Positions 20,808-30,090 of a stretch of DNA of 38,508 nucleotides are shown here, piece by piece; the first letter of the stretch is position 1; the number at the start of each line of letters is the position of its first letter. The DNA lies in the IMG/VR virus record IMGVR_UViG_3300037961_005043, positions 1 to 38,508 of that record. One strand, written 5' to 3'. Origin of the DNA: a virus. The position numbers and the translations under genes are program-made. The notes beneath the pieces were generated by a model. That model had not been told where the DNA came from, made no database searches, and was given only the letters and a program-made list of their open reading frames with translations.

Positions 20808-20943
20808 ACAAGAAGTACAATTAATAATTAGTCTTGCACAGAAAATTATTATAGCTACAGAACAACAAGAGCAAAAAGAAAAAGCTCAAAAAGATATGCA
20901 ACTTTCAAAGGTTAATCCTAATTGTGAAGTTTGCGACGATTAA
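20788..20943 (+). CDS. Tiny hypothetical protein (51 aa)
   Basis: An ATG at 20788 behind GCGGAGTATAGTT opens a 51-codon frame beginning MILKLTKQEVQLIISLAQKI, a hydrophobic amphipathic helix. A Gln/Lys-rich helix follows, and the end is NCEVCDD. The C-x2-C end could bind a metal together with neighbouring chains. It overlaps both neighbours, as is usual in this dense cluster. Confidence 0.5.
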   Translation: MILKLTKQEVQLIISLAQKIIIATEQQEQKEKAQKDMQLSKVNPNCEVCDD

Positions 20944-21250
20944 ATTTTTAGAAAGAGCTTTCTTATATATATATGAAAGTGTATATTCTAAAGACACACT
21001 GAAACATTACTTTGATGACGAGTGGTTTGACGATGACTATATTGAAAGTGAACGACGTAAAAAAAACGAAGTAGCCTACAATAACAAATCTAAATTCCAA
21101 CCTTATCGATGTACTGATTGCGGTAAAGCTTGGAGGTACTACAGTATGCCTAGTGGTAAAGTACCTCTAAGAGAATTTTTTGGTAAGAGAGTACCAATGG
21201 AGGAAAAACGATGCCCAAAGAAATTAAATTGCCTATCAAGGAAAAAATAA
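20924..21250 (+). CDS. Zinc-binding hypothetical protein (108 aa)
   Basis: GTG start at 20924, inside the end of the 51-aa gene. An acidic, aromatic middle (YFDDEWFDDDYIESERRKK) is followed by a cysteine knuckle YRCTDCGKAW and a second KRCPKKLNC, together a probable four-Cys zinc site. The Trp/Tyr-rich surroundings resemble small nucleic-acid-binding ribbons. No family is recognised. Confidence 0.55.
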   Translation: MKFATIKFLERAFLYIYESVYSKDTLKHYFDDEWFDDDYIESERRKKNEVAYNNKSKFQPYRCTDCGKAWRYYSMPSGKVPLREFFGKRVPMEEKRCPKKLNCLSRKK

Positions 21251-21402
21251 ATTGCGAGGGTTGTAACGTAGAGGTAGACCATAAAGATATATTAGGTGGT
21301 ATACAACAATTAATGAAAGAACATTTGAATAAAAATTATTGTTACTTTTGTGCTGAGATACACCACGAGCACTTAGTCACCAAACATACGAGTAGATTTT
21401 GA
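21211..21402 (+). CDS. Zinc-binding hypothetical protein (63 aa)
   Basis: ATG at 21211, preceded by AATGGAGGAAAAACG (good ribosome site) inside the upstream gene. Cysteine pairs NCEGC and YCYFC plus a His cluster (EIHHEHLV) make a likely zinc site. Function is unknown. It overlaps the next gene, which begins with TTG sharing bases with this gene's TGA. Confidence 0.5.
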   Translation: MPKEIKLPIKEKINCEGCNVEVDHKDILGGIQQLMKEHLNKNYCYFCAEIHHEHLVTKHTSRF

Positions 21403-21740
21403 GATGCCCCGCTTGTGGTTGGTCTAACACATTAAAGAACTACCCTCGAAAAAATTTACAACTCTCAAAAAAATTAGATAAAGATGTATTAGAAAGTTTA
21501 ACTATAAACTTCTTAACTGGTTTAGACCCTTTGACAACATATACTTTATTAAAAGCTTGCACAGATGCAAAAGTTGAGGTGCTCAAGCACTCTTTAACTA
21601 TATGGACAAGAAGAAAGTTAGACCAAAAAGGTTATGACGTTTACTATTTTATAGGGATATTACGTAATGAAGGAAAAAGATACCAAGATAAAAGAGATAA
21701 AGAAAAAGACAGACTCGAACAACTACCCCCAACACAATGA
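21399..21740 (+). CDS. Hypothetical protein with CxxC start (113 aa)
   Basis: The start is a TTG in a TTGA overlap. The product begins MRCPACGWSN and continues as a helical basic protein (LSKKLDKDVLESLTINFL, LTIWTRRKLDQKGYDV). The N-terminal CxxC may pair with metal ligands elsewhere. The last 74 bases overlap the helicase frame. A helicase-loader role would be attractive given the position just upstream of the helicase, but no loader motif is seen. Confidence 0.5.
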   Translation: MRCPACGWSNTLKNYPRKNLQLSKKLDKDVLESLTINFLTGLDPLTTYTLLKACTDAKVEVLKHSLTIWTRRKLDQKGYDVYYFIGILRNEGKRYQDKRDKEKDRLEQLPPTQ

Positions 21741-23088
21741 AAGATTTAATCAAGAAACTACTAAAATGTTTAGCGGTATTTCTGAAAGAGAAGTTATTGG
21801 TTGTATACTACAAGATGATTCGATTATACCTAAGATATTAAAGTTCATACCTACGTCTCAAGTATTTTATCATAACGACCACGAGATTATTTGGAAAAGT
21901 ATTTATCACTTATATAAGACGAATAAAAAAATAGATTTACCTACAGTTTGTAATCATCTCGCAGCTAAAGGTTACAAGATGACTTTTTATCTCACTGGAA
22001 TACATATTGTGAGCACCGCAAATGTATCTAGTCACGCAAAAACAATTTATGATTTATACATAAGACGTAAGTTGTTTGATTCTATATTAAAATTTGAAAA
22101 AAGATTACGTAATGAATCTACTTATAAAGATATATCTACAGATATAAGTTATTTATCTAAGATTTCAGAAAAATTTACTGGAGTTGTATCAGTAGATGAT
22201 AAGAATATTGCGTCTCTAACTGATGATGTTGAGCAACAAATATATAAGAAAACAAACTTAGTACAGACTGGATTAGCTAAGATAGATAAAGCTATTGTTG
22301 GTATGACCAAAGGAGAAATATCTATTATAGCAGGTAGACCAGGTAATGGTAAGAGCACCTTGGCTTTGAACATTGTAAAAAATATGGTACTTGACGGTAA
22401 AAAAGTTATGTTAATATCTCGTGAAATGCCTAGTGTAGAGATTGTAAAGAAGCTTATTGCTATGCACACTAACGTAAAGAATAAAGAAATGCGTGGTAAT
22501 GCTCATCTACATAAGGAGGAGATACAAAAAGGTTTAGATTTTATACGAAAACATTACAAATCGCTTTATTTATTTGATAATTTAAGAACTCTAGATGATG
22601 CTCTTAATGAAGCAAAAAAGATACAACCCGATATAATTATCGATGACCACATAGGCTTTATAGAGTTTCCTCATTATGACAAACAAGATGTAAGACATCG
22701 TATTGCGGAGATAACACGTAGATATAAATGGCTTGCTAAAGATATTGATTGTGCGGTGCTACTCGTATCACAATTAAATAGAAACATCGAGCATAGAGTA
22801 GACAAGATTCCACGACTCAGCGACCTTGCTGAGTCTGGAAATCTAGAACAAGATGCCGAGATAGTTGTCTTTTGTTACTACCCTTATGTATATGAATATG
22901 ATAATTCTGAGCACGGTGAATATGGTACACAGATTATTGTTGCAAAAAATAGATATGGAACTACTTGTAAATTTGATATGGGTTACGACGGAGACAGTGC
23001 TATGATATTAGATTCTCCAGCAGAAGCTAAAGCTCACAGGGAAGACAGGGTGCTCACGAGCACCGAGCTCGCAGAAGAATTATTCTAG
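21667..23088 (+). CDS. Replicative DNA helicase, DnaB-type
   Basis: Up to 473 residues. The DnaB-like N-terminal domain starts at ISEREVIGCILQDDS (about 38-52), and the RecA-type core has Walker A AGRPGNGKST (222-231), Walker B IIIDDHIGF near 320-330 and the DnaB motif SQLNRNIEHR followed by RLSDLAESGNLEQDAE. It would unwind DNA at the phage fork as a hexamer. There is no fused primase and no primase gene in the window, so host primase is implied. The start is uncertain: 21667 overlaps the previous gene by 74 bases, while the ATG at 21766 would begin directly at the DnaB domain. The TAG stop is shared with the convergent late gene. Confidence 0.88.
   Translation: MKEKDTKIKEIKKKTDSNNYPQHNERFNQETTKMFSGISEREVIGCILQDDSIIPKILKFIPTSQVFYHNDHEIIWKSIYHLYKTNKKIDLPTVCNHLAAKGYKMTFYLTGIHIVSTANVSSHAKTIYDLYIRRKLFDSILKFEKRLRNESTYKDISTDISYLSKISEKFTGVVSVDDKNIASLTDDVEQQIYKKTNLVQTGLAKIDKAIVGMTKGEISIIAGRPGNGKSTLALNIVKNMVLDGKKVMLISREMPSVEIVKKLIAMHTNVKNKEMRGNAHLHKEEIQKGLDFIRKHYKSLYLFDNLRTLDDALNEAKKIQPDIIIDDHIGFIEFPHYDKQDVRHRIAEITRRYKWLAKDIDCAVLLVSQLNRNIEHRVDKIPRLSDLAESGNLEQDAEIVVFCYYPYVYEYDNSEHGEYGTQIIVAKNRYGTTCKFDMGYDGDSAMILDSPAEAKAHREDRVLTSTELAEELF
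23049..23064. repeat. Inverted pair of the GTGCTC motif at the convergence point
   Basis: GGTGCTC (23049-23055), AC, then GAGCACC (23058-23064) form a perfect dyad 21 bases before the shared stop codons of the converging transcription units. As RNA it folds as a 6-bp stem with a CACG loop on either strand. No T-run follows. It could mark or terminate transcription in both directions, or simply be two copies of the abundant motif. Confidence 0.45.
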
Positions 23089-26000
23089 AGGTCTCTCCAA
23101 TATTGCATTTCTTTTCTAAACTGTTGTTCATCTTGTCTAGATAGTTGTCTAGCTAATCCCATAACTTGACCTCTACGTTGTCTATAAAAAGAATTTAGTT
23201 GTTCATATCTCATCAAGAACTCTTTATTATCACGAGATAACTTACTATACCAGTCATCATAAGGACTGAACTCTCTATTACCTCTTTCTTTACTTAGTTT
23301 TAATGGGTCTAATTGGTCAACGTATTCTGTAACGTCATCAAAAGCTTGACGATATGCTCTTATTGGAGACATAGCTCTATTGTTTGCAAGTTGTAATTGA
23401 TGTGCTCGAGATACTACTGCTGCACGAAAAGCATTAGCAAATAATTGTGGAGGTGCATCACTATAAAAAGACTTCTTTAAATATTGATAATGAATATTCT
23501 TTTCATATCCAGCACCTTTAGCTGGTATCTTAAAACCTTGTTTTACACCGTGTATAGACTGATAGTTTCTTTGATTTTGTGTAATCTTTTCATACTCACT
23601 TTGTAATGATTGTGTTCTAGGAGTAACGATATTATAAATACTACTTGTTAGTGCTGTAATTTTAGATGCTTCTTCTATAAAAGCATATCTTTCTGCTTCA
23701 GGGTCATTAGATATATTGTCCTCATTAACCATATCTGCAACCTCTTTGTAAACTTGTTTACCAACTAAAAAAGGTAACCTAGCTAAAATATATCCTTGTC
23801 TTGCTACTGGAAATGTATCTACAAAATTATTTCTACCTTGAGTATCTGAACGTAAAGGTTGTATAAAGTCATTTATAATACCTATCGACCCCATAAACTC
23901 ACCGTAAGCTAAGTAGTCCCAAACTTTTTCAGGTGTTGACTTCCAATAATCTCTTTCTTGATTATAAGCCCAATGATAATACTCAGCAATAGCTGCACCG
24001 CCTAGAGCACTTGTAGCTATGTATCTTAACATAGGTGCTATGTCTCCTTCTCTTGCTGGTCTAACAACGTTATTGTAAACATTGTCTGTAACAATGGTAG
24101 CAATACGAGTAAATAGTGTAAAAGGTTTTACCATATCATTACTAAATAATCTTGGTAACATAGCAACATCTGTAATACCTTGTGTGATAGCTTGACCTCT
24201 AACCATAATTCTACTACGCATTAAGTCTGTAAACTCTCCACTATCTACGGCTTTAGCATAGTCATCTCCCATAGATACCGTTTCACGTAAAAATCTTGCT
24301 GCTTTAGTTTTAGCTTGAGCACTTGATTTAGGGTTACGTAATATTTTTAACGCATTTTCTGCACTTAAATCAAAAGCAGCTATAGCAATCAAACGATTTC
24401 TTTGTTCTACTAATGTCATACCAGTTGTTATAGCTCTTTTAAATTTAGAATAAGCACCAGTGCCTTCATAGTTAAATGCTGTATCAAGTAACTTCATACC
24501 ACTTTGACCTACTGCTAATTTATCATAGTCTACTAAATAAGTTTTCCTAAAATCACTACCTTGCATAGTTCTAGCAAAAGCTTTACTCCATTGTACTAAA
24601 CCTACTGTAGATATAGTTTGTACTTGTCCTAGTATAAAGTTTTTAAGAGGAGATATAACACCACTCAATCCAAAAGCTGCACTAGTTCCTACAAGTTCTC
24701 TCGTCACATCTAAACCCACACCTCTAGCTTCTGTTTTTACTATCTTAGCTAAATCATCTTCAAATAATTTAATAAGTTGAGATGCACTTACCTCTCCTTT
24801 TTCTGATACTTGTAATGCTATTTCATTTATTAGTGAGTTAATACCGTCAGTATACTCTTTCTTTTTACTACTTGTAGCACTTCCAAATTTATATATTCCG
24901 TCCCCAAAATGTTTAGTAAGTGTCATTATGTTTGATATTCTACCACCATATCTATCAATACTATTAATATAATTATAATCATAAGCATCAATACGTTTGG
25001 CAATCTTTTTGCCACCAATCAAGTCTCCTACTTTTTTATTATAGTCATCAGCAATACTAGGTATAAATCTATTGTTTTCATCTAAAAAATATACAGGGTC
25101 TAATTGTATACGTCTAGAATATTGAGCACCATAGATACCATTTTTAGTTGTATTGTTTGCAAATCTTTTATATAAAACTAATAATTCTTCTTCAGTTGCT
25201 CTTGGGTTGTCTCTTTTTAAACGTCTGAGCACCGCTGTCATTAATGAATTAGATTTGTTCATAGCATCTAATAATTCAAAATTAACAGTCAAAGGCATAA
25301 AGTTTTTAACTTCTTGTATCATACGTTTTTCAGGTCTACCATTTTTATAATAGGTTTCTTTTACAAATAACTTATTACCATTTTCATCTTTACCTAAGTT
25401 TTGTGCAACCTTAACAATTTTTTTCATAGTTTTTTTGTGAGCTTCTACCATAGGTTGAAACCTTTTCAAATAATTAGCATCATATCCAGCTAATAAATGT
25501 TTAAAATTAGGGTCAATTAAACCAACCATAACTTTATCAAAGTCTTTTAACATATCTTTGGCTAAACCTTGAGGTGCATTTTTTAGTAGTGTATCTTGTG
25601 CTCTACGCATAGTATATATATAACCAGAAAAAATTTGTTGGTCGAGCACCTTGTTTACTAATTTTTCTGATATTTTTTTAAATACTGTAGCACCAGTTTT
25701 TTTATACAAAAACTCATACGTTCTATACATAGGCATAAGTATACCGTTAGTAGCTGCACTTAATTCAACTCTATTTAAATCTCCTAAATGGTCATCAATA
25801 ACTTTAATACCAGTCTTTACATCTGCGTCTGCTAAACCAGTAAGAACTGCTTGATATGTTTTAGCTTGTTCTGCTGATAATCCTTTAGTCGAACGTGTAT
25901 TAAATAATAGTTCTTTTAAATCTCTATGTACACCTTGACCGTTTTTATTTCTAAATCCAGAATCTACATCTGCATTTATAACTTGTTGATGTAATCTTCT

Positions 26001-28088
26001 GAGCTCATCATCAGTTACTCTACCTCTAGTAGAGGCACTTTGTCCTCTAATAAATTCAACATCTCTTGCTCCTAAAATCTTTTTGGGTGTCTTAGTTTTT
26101 CTAGTAACACTACCATAAGCTATTTGATTTCCTACTGCAATAGTGTTTCCGTTCTGTAATGTTACAGAAAATATATCATTACCTTTAAATTTATCACCGT
26201 TGGTAGCACCATAGATACCATTACCAGTACCACTTTTTCTTTGTGGTTTACCTTTACTACCACGTTTTGGAAGTTCTACAACATTACCAGAAGCAGTACC
26301 ACCGCCGCCGAGCACCTTATGTTTTTTAGTAATCATACGTTTGCCCTGCTCCTCTGCTGCACCAGTAACTGTACTACCTGCAATCTTAGAGTGTAAAACT
26401 ACTTCTTCTAATTCTATGCCATTTTTCTTTTTACGTACAAGCTCGAGCACCCCTTTGTGTGTCATAATTCTATCGTGACCTGTTAACTGACCAACTTGTA
26501 TAGCATCAGATTCTTTCATATTCTTTATAATAAAAGTATTTTGATAACCATTATCTGCTTGTCTTTGCACTCGCATAATATCTTTTTCTTTATATCCACG
26601 TGCAAGTAAATCTCTTACTAAAGATTCTGTAGGACTTTCACCAGGTAAAACTTTTAAATTTTGTTTATGTGATGCTTTATCTACAGTAACAGCTACCCAT
26701 TTACCTGACTCCCAAAATCTTTTAGCATCTTTATCTGTTTTAAAAAATGATTTTACCACACCATTTACATCAACATTTTGCATAATTCTGGTTACATCTT
26801 CAGGTGTGCTAGTATATGTATTAACAAACTCATCTAAAGTTCTTTCTACATTTTTACTGTTCTTTCTAACATTACCGTTTTTATCTAATACATCATAGAT
26901 TACTACTGGTTTATCTACTCTACCTTTTGTTGTACCTTTACCAAACTGTTTTATACGTGCAGTAAATCCACTCTTACTAGTTAATTCTAATCCTTCAAAA
27001 AACTTAGGAACATTTTCTATTTCTTTTACTGCTTTTCTAACAGCAGCTTCTGTAATATCATTAACTAATGATTCAGGTAAATCAGGTGCTTCTTGTCTGA
27101 GCACCTTAGCTACATTATTTTTTGTACTTTTAAATTCTGTACCTCTAGATAAATTACCTAGAGCACCTACCATTAAACCATTTATCAATCTTTCTTGTGG
27201 GTTTAAGTCAGCACCATTTAGTCCACTAGATAATGCACCAGCAGAAAACATATATCCAGTTCCTTTGGTTAAGCTTTTAGATATTTTAAATCCAGCTAAA
27301 TTAAAATCATCAACATTTGTTGCTTTTAAAAAACCTCCTTTAGCAAATAGAGCACCACCAACTATATCACCAGGTAATGCAAGTATTTGTTTCTGTATAC
27401 TAAAAGCTTCATCAGATTGTATTTGAGTTGATGCTGTAGATACTTGACCATATAATCCAAAAAGCTTTGCTTCTTTGACCATACGTCCTCTTTTAAGAAA
27501 TGTTAATGCTTGATTAGGGTCTTTAGCTGCTAAGTTAAAAAATTTATCTGCAGCTGCTGATTTTGCTACTCTACTACCAAATAAATTATAAGTCTGTCCA
27601 AAACCAACAGAGCCTATAGCTTCTATTTTTTGTCCAGCTTGATATGCTTTACCTGCATCTTGAATTTTTTTTAGACCTTTTGCTGTTTGAGCACCTTTTA
27701 GTGACAACGCTGCCAAAGTGCTCGAGCCGCCAGTCATAGCACTAAGTATACCGTGAACACCAAACATACCTAAGACATTACCTGCTGCTCTTGCTGCCAT
27801 AAGAGAGCCACTTTCTAACTCCATAAATGGTATATCTGGTTGTATGAATAGAGCACCTGCTCCTAAACCTTCTTGAAATGCTGATGTTATAGTAGGTGGT
27901 ACACGTAGTTGTTCTTTTGCTTCTGGTACACGTACTGGTCTGAGCACCGCAGATATTGTATTATTATAGTCTACTTCTCGTTGATTAGAAAGAGACCCAA
28001 AGTCTGATAGAGTGATGCCTTGATTTTGAGATTGCTCACCGCTAACATTAAAGTCGTCTAACGAAATGTGTCCAGGTGTGTGTGGCAT
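23085..28088 (-). CDS. Very large internal virion/ejection protein (1667 aa)
   Basis: This is the last gene of the late tail/ejection operon and the largest in the window. It is helical overall, with Gly/Ala-rich hydrophobic segments near the N-terminus (GNVLGMFGVHGILSAMTGG), a Gly-rich basic middle near residues 600-650, and a C-terminal third with a putative membrane-active stretch (IATSALGGAAIAEYYHW). No catalytic motif is recognised. Size, position after a transglycosylase-bearing protein and lack of a tape-measure gene suggest a podovirus ejection protein that enters the host envelope with the DNA. It carries many GTGCTC motifs, often as Val-Leu codons (GTG CTC) that are otherwise rare in this AT-rich gene. 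The stop shares CTAG with the helicase gene. Confidence 0.65.
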   Translation of the reverse strand: MPHTPGHISLDDFNVSGEQSQNQGITLSDFGSLSNQREVDYNNTISAVLRPVRVPEAKEQLRVPPTITSAFQEGLGAGALFIQPDIPFMELESGSLMAARAAGNVLGMFGVHGILSAMTGGSSTLAALSLKGAQTAKGLKKIQDAGKAYQAGQKIEAIGSVGFGQTYNLFGSRVAKSAAADKFFNLAAKDPNQALTFLKRGRMVKEAKLFGLYGQVSTASTQIQSDEAFSIQKQILALPGDIVGGALFAKGGFLKATNVDDFNLAGFKISKSLTKGTGYMFSAGALSSGLNGADLNPQERLINGLMVGALGNLSRGTEFKSTKNNVAKVLRQEAPDLPESLVNDITEAAVRKAVKEIENVPKFFEGLELTSKSGFTARIKQFGKGTTKGRVDKPVVIYDVLDKNGNVRKNSKNVERTLDEFVNTYTSTPEDVTRIMQNVDVNGVVKSFFKTDKDAKRFWESGKWVAVTVDKASHKQNLKVLPGESPTESLVRDLLARGYKEKDIMRVQRQADNGYQNTFIIKNMKESDAIQVGQLTGHDRIMTHKGVLELVRKKKNGIELEEVVLHSKIAGSTVTGAAEEQGKRMITKKHKVLGGGGTASGNVVELPKRGSKGKPQRKSGTGNGIYGATNGDKFKGNDIFSVTLQNGNTIAVGNQIAYGSVTRKTKTPKKILGARDVEFIRGQSASTRGRVTDDELRRLHQQVINADVDSGFRNKNGQGVHRDLKELLFNTRSTKGLSAEQAKTYQAVLTGLADADVKTGIKVIDDHLGDLNRVELSAATNGILMPMYRTYEFLYKKTGATVFKKISEKLVNKVLDQQIFSGYIYTMRRAQDTLLKNAPQGLAKDMLKDFDKVMVGLIDPNFKHLLAGYDANYLKRFQPMVEAHKKTMKKIVKVAQNLGKDENGNKLFVKETYYKNGRPEKRMIQEVKNFMPLTVNFELLDAMNKSNSLMTAVLRRLKRDNPRATEEELLVLYKRFANNTTKNGIYGAQYSRRIQLDPVYFLDENNRFIPSIADDYNKKVGDLIGGKKIAKRIDAYDYNYINSIDRYGGRISNIMTLTKHFGDGIYKFGSATSSKKKEYTDGINSLINEIALQVSEKGEVSASQLIKLFEDDLAKIVKTEARGVGLDVTRELVGTSAAFGLSGVISPLKNFILGQVQTISTVGLVQWSKAFARTMQGSDFRKTYLVDYDKLAVGQSGMKLLDTAFNYEGTGAYSKFKRAITTGMTLVEQRNRLIAIAAFDLSAENALKILRNPKSSAQAKTKAARFLRETVSMGDDYAKAVDSGEFTDLMRSRIMVRGQAITQGITDVAMLPRLFSNDMVKPFTLFTRIATIVTDNVYNNVVRPAREGDIAPMLRYIATSALGGAAIAEYYHWAYNQERDYWKSTPEKVWDYLAYGEFMGSIGIINDFIQPLRSDTQGRNNFVDTFPVARQGYILARLPFLVGKQVYKEVADMVNEDNISNDPEAERYAFIEEASKITALTSSIYNIVTPRTQSLQSEYEKITQNQRNYQSIHGVKQGFKIPAKGAGYEKNIHYQYLKKSFYSDAPPQLFANAFRAAVVSRAHQLQLANNRAMSPIRAYRQAFDDVTEYVDQLDPLKLSKERGNREFSPYDDWYSKLSRDNKEFLMRYEQLNSFYRQRRGQVMGLARQLSRQDEQQFRKEMQYWRDL

Positions 28089-29278
28089 TATGAACTACCT
28101 AGTATTACGTCTTGCCCTGGTATTTGACCATATATAGTTATGTCATCTATAGTTAAAGAGTCTGCTGGGTTTACACTTCCGTCCCTTCTAAAACCTGCAA
28201 ACCTATATGTTCCAGTAGCTTTATCTTGATAAATTATGCCGTCTTCTCCTTTAAAATTAGTTCTCTTATATCTTGATGCGAAACCACCCTGTTCAACTAA
28301 AGATTTTACTTGGTCATCATTGTACTGTGTAGGGTCTTGGTCTTTTTTTACAATCATATTTAAAATATTTTGTCTCATTACGTCAGAAGCAACACTACTT
28401 AAATACTGTGGATTACCTGCTGAGTCATAAGCTATAGGTATTTTCCTACCAGTTTGTGGGTCAGTCTTATCTAATAGATAACTATTATCAATATCATCTA
28501 AACCTTTTAATATTTGAGATAAATTTTTAGCCATATCTGCATCTATTTCTGCTTGTGATATATCTTTTTCTCCAGCTCTTTTAATTGTTTGGTCAAATAT
28601 TTTTTGTGCAGCTTCTGCTGTAGGGGCTTGTGCTAATTGTTGCATAAGTATTTCTGTGTTAGCACCAGATAAACCAAAAGCTCTACCAAATACATCTGCA
28701 TTATCTACTAAATAATTTTTCATTTCACTATCTAATGTAAGTTGTAAAGTGTTTTTATATTTTTCACTTAGTGCTTTTACTTGTTGATTATTAGTATTCA
28801 TACCCGCTAAACCTTGATTAATAATCATTAATTGTTTTTTCTTGTCATCTAGGTCTGGCATATTTTCAAGTTCCATAAACATATTATTAATATTACCTAA
28901 TGCAGCTTTATCATCTTCATATATTTGTTGCATATTTTGTACAGTAGTTCTACCTACATCAGACTTAACATTTAACTGAGAAAAATCAAAATCTATATCA
29001 CCACGAGCACTGTTTTTTAATAAAGATTCAAAACCATTTATAATCAAAGTGTCTTCTTCTATCTGTAATTTTCTCTCTTGCAAAGCTTGCTGGTCATTAT
29101 ATCTTTCATCATTTTTTCTTTCTCTTTCTCTAGTTATTTGGTAGTTCATAGCATCTTGAGCACCTTGATTTAGAGATGAAAAAGCTATTCTTGCAAATTG
29201 ATTGAAGTCTATGTCGCTATCTTTTGCTGCTGCTTGTGAAACTAAAGCACTAAAATTATCTATTGTTTTAAAACTCAT
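28088..29278 (-). CDS. Putative internal virion protein (396 aa)
   Basis: A long helical protein rich in Gln, Asn and Asp, with a charged coiled coil near residues 45-75 (ITRERERKNDERYNDQQAL). The C-terminal region is beta-like (YKRTNFKGEDGIIYQDKATG). It lies between the 269-aa protein and the giant ejection protein with TAATG coupling to the latter, so it is likely another component of the ejected core. No family is recognised and no enzymatic motif is visible. Confidence 0.5.
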   Translation of the reverse strand: MSFKTIDNFSALVSQAAAKDSDIDFNQFARIAFSSLNQGAQDAMNYQITRERERKNDERYNDQQALQERKLQIEEDTLIINGFESLLKNSARGDIDFDFSQLNVKSDVGRTTVQNMQQIYEDDKAALGNINNMFMELENMPDLDDKKKQLMIINQGLAGMNTNNQQVKALSEKYKNTLQLTLDSEMKNYLVDNADVFGRAFGLSGANTEILMQQLAQAPTAEAAQKIFDQTIKRAGEKDISQAEIDADMAKNLSQILKGLDDIDNSYLLDKTDPQTGRKIPIAYDSAGNPQYLSSVASDVMRQNILNMIVKKDQDPTQYNDDQVKSLVEQGGFASRYKRTNFKGEDGIIYQDKATGTYRFAGFRRDGSVNPADSLTIDDITIYGQIPGQDVILGSS

Positions 29279-29280
29279 TT

Positions 29281-30090
29281 TTAACCGTCCTCGTAATCAT
29301 CTTGGTCTTGTTCATTATCGTTGTCTTCATTGTTGGTTGGGTCGTAGTCAAACAAATCTGCTAGGTCTGCAAGTCTTAACATATCACTTCTTTGATTTGC
29401 TTCTAATCCTGCTAAGTATCTTTGAGCACCTGTAATTCTATTAATAATATCTTCACTAATATTATACAATCCTCTACTAAAGTTTGATTGTATGCCTTCA
29501 AATCTCATAGCAGCTTGGTTGCTTATATTACCATAAACGTTTCTACCTAAAGCAAAACCACGGTTTCCTTCCATACCTCTAGCTTGTTCTAAGCTTTGAA
29601 ATAAACTACCTCTTAATCCTTGTTCTGCTTGACTTCTTTGTTCTTCTAACATACCTGTTCTTTCCTGACGCATTAATGAATACATTTCTGATTCTGGGTC
29701 TGCAGCTTCATAGATTTCTGACGGGATTACAGATACAAACTGTGTCAAACCTTCAAGTTCAGAAATATCTACGTCAGGAAAGAAAGATGTTAAAACTTCT
29801 AGTGGGTCTTGTCCAGGTGTGGAGGTTGGTGTTTCATTTCCAGTAGTAGTAGGGTCATCATCAATTATACCCCCATTAGTACCAGTTGCATCGTCATCTC
29901 CTATTTGGTCTGGACCTGTAAAATTATTTGTATTACCATTTATAAAAAAAGAAGGTGCAACACCTCTAGTTTCTTGTACAGGATTACCTGAGCCTAAACC
30001 TGTAGCATTACCAGGTGCTATTTGGTTTGGATTTAGTTGCTTTAGTAAAGCATCTACATCTGGTGTTCTATATGGGTCAAGCATTGACAT
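29281..30090 (-). CDS. Putative internal virion/tail protein (269 aa)
   Basis: The N-terminal half is low in structure, with Gly/Thr/Asn/Pro-rich sequence (residues 20-95). It is followed by a helical segment rich in Gln and Arg (EEQRSQAEQGLRGSLFQSL). The tail is strongly acidic (DNDNEQDQDDYEDG). It starts in a TAATG overlap with the transglycosylase-bearing gene behind GAGGATTTTA. Composition and position suggest a virion core protein. The acidic tail may contact basic partners. No family is recognised. Confidence 0.5.
   Translation of the reverse strand: MSMLDPYRTPDVDALLKQLNPNQIAPGNATGLGSGNPVQETRGVAPSFFINGNTNNFTGPDQIGDDDATGTNGGIIDDDPTTTGNETPTSTPGQDPLEVLTSFFPDVDISELEGLTQFVSVIPSEIYEAADPESEMYSLMRQERTGMLEEQRSQAEQGLRGSLFQSLEQARGMEGNRGFALGRNVYGNISNQAAMRFEGIQSNFSRGLYNISEDIINRITGAQRYLAGLEANQRSDMLRLADLADLFDYDPTNNEDNDNEQDQDDYEDG

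Noticed and set aside
21738-21842. 34-codon plus-strand frame starting MKDLIKKLLK
   Set aside because: It lies wholly inside the helicase gene in another frame and has no Shine-Dalgarno.
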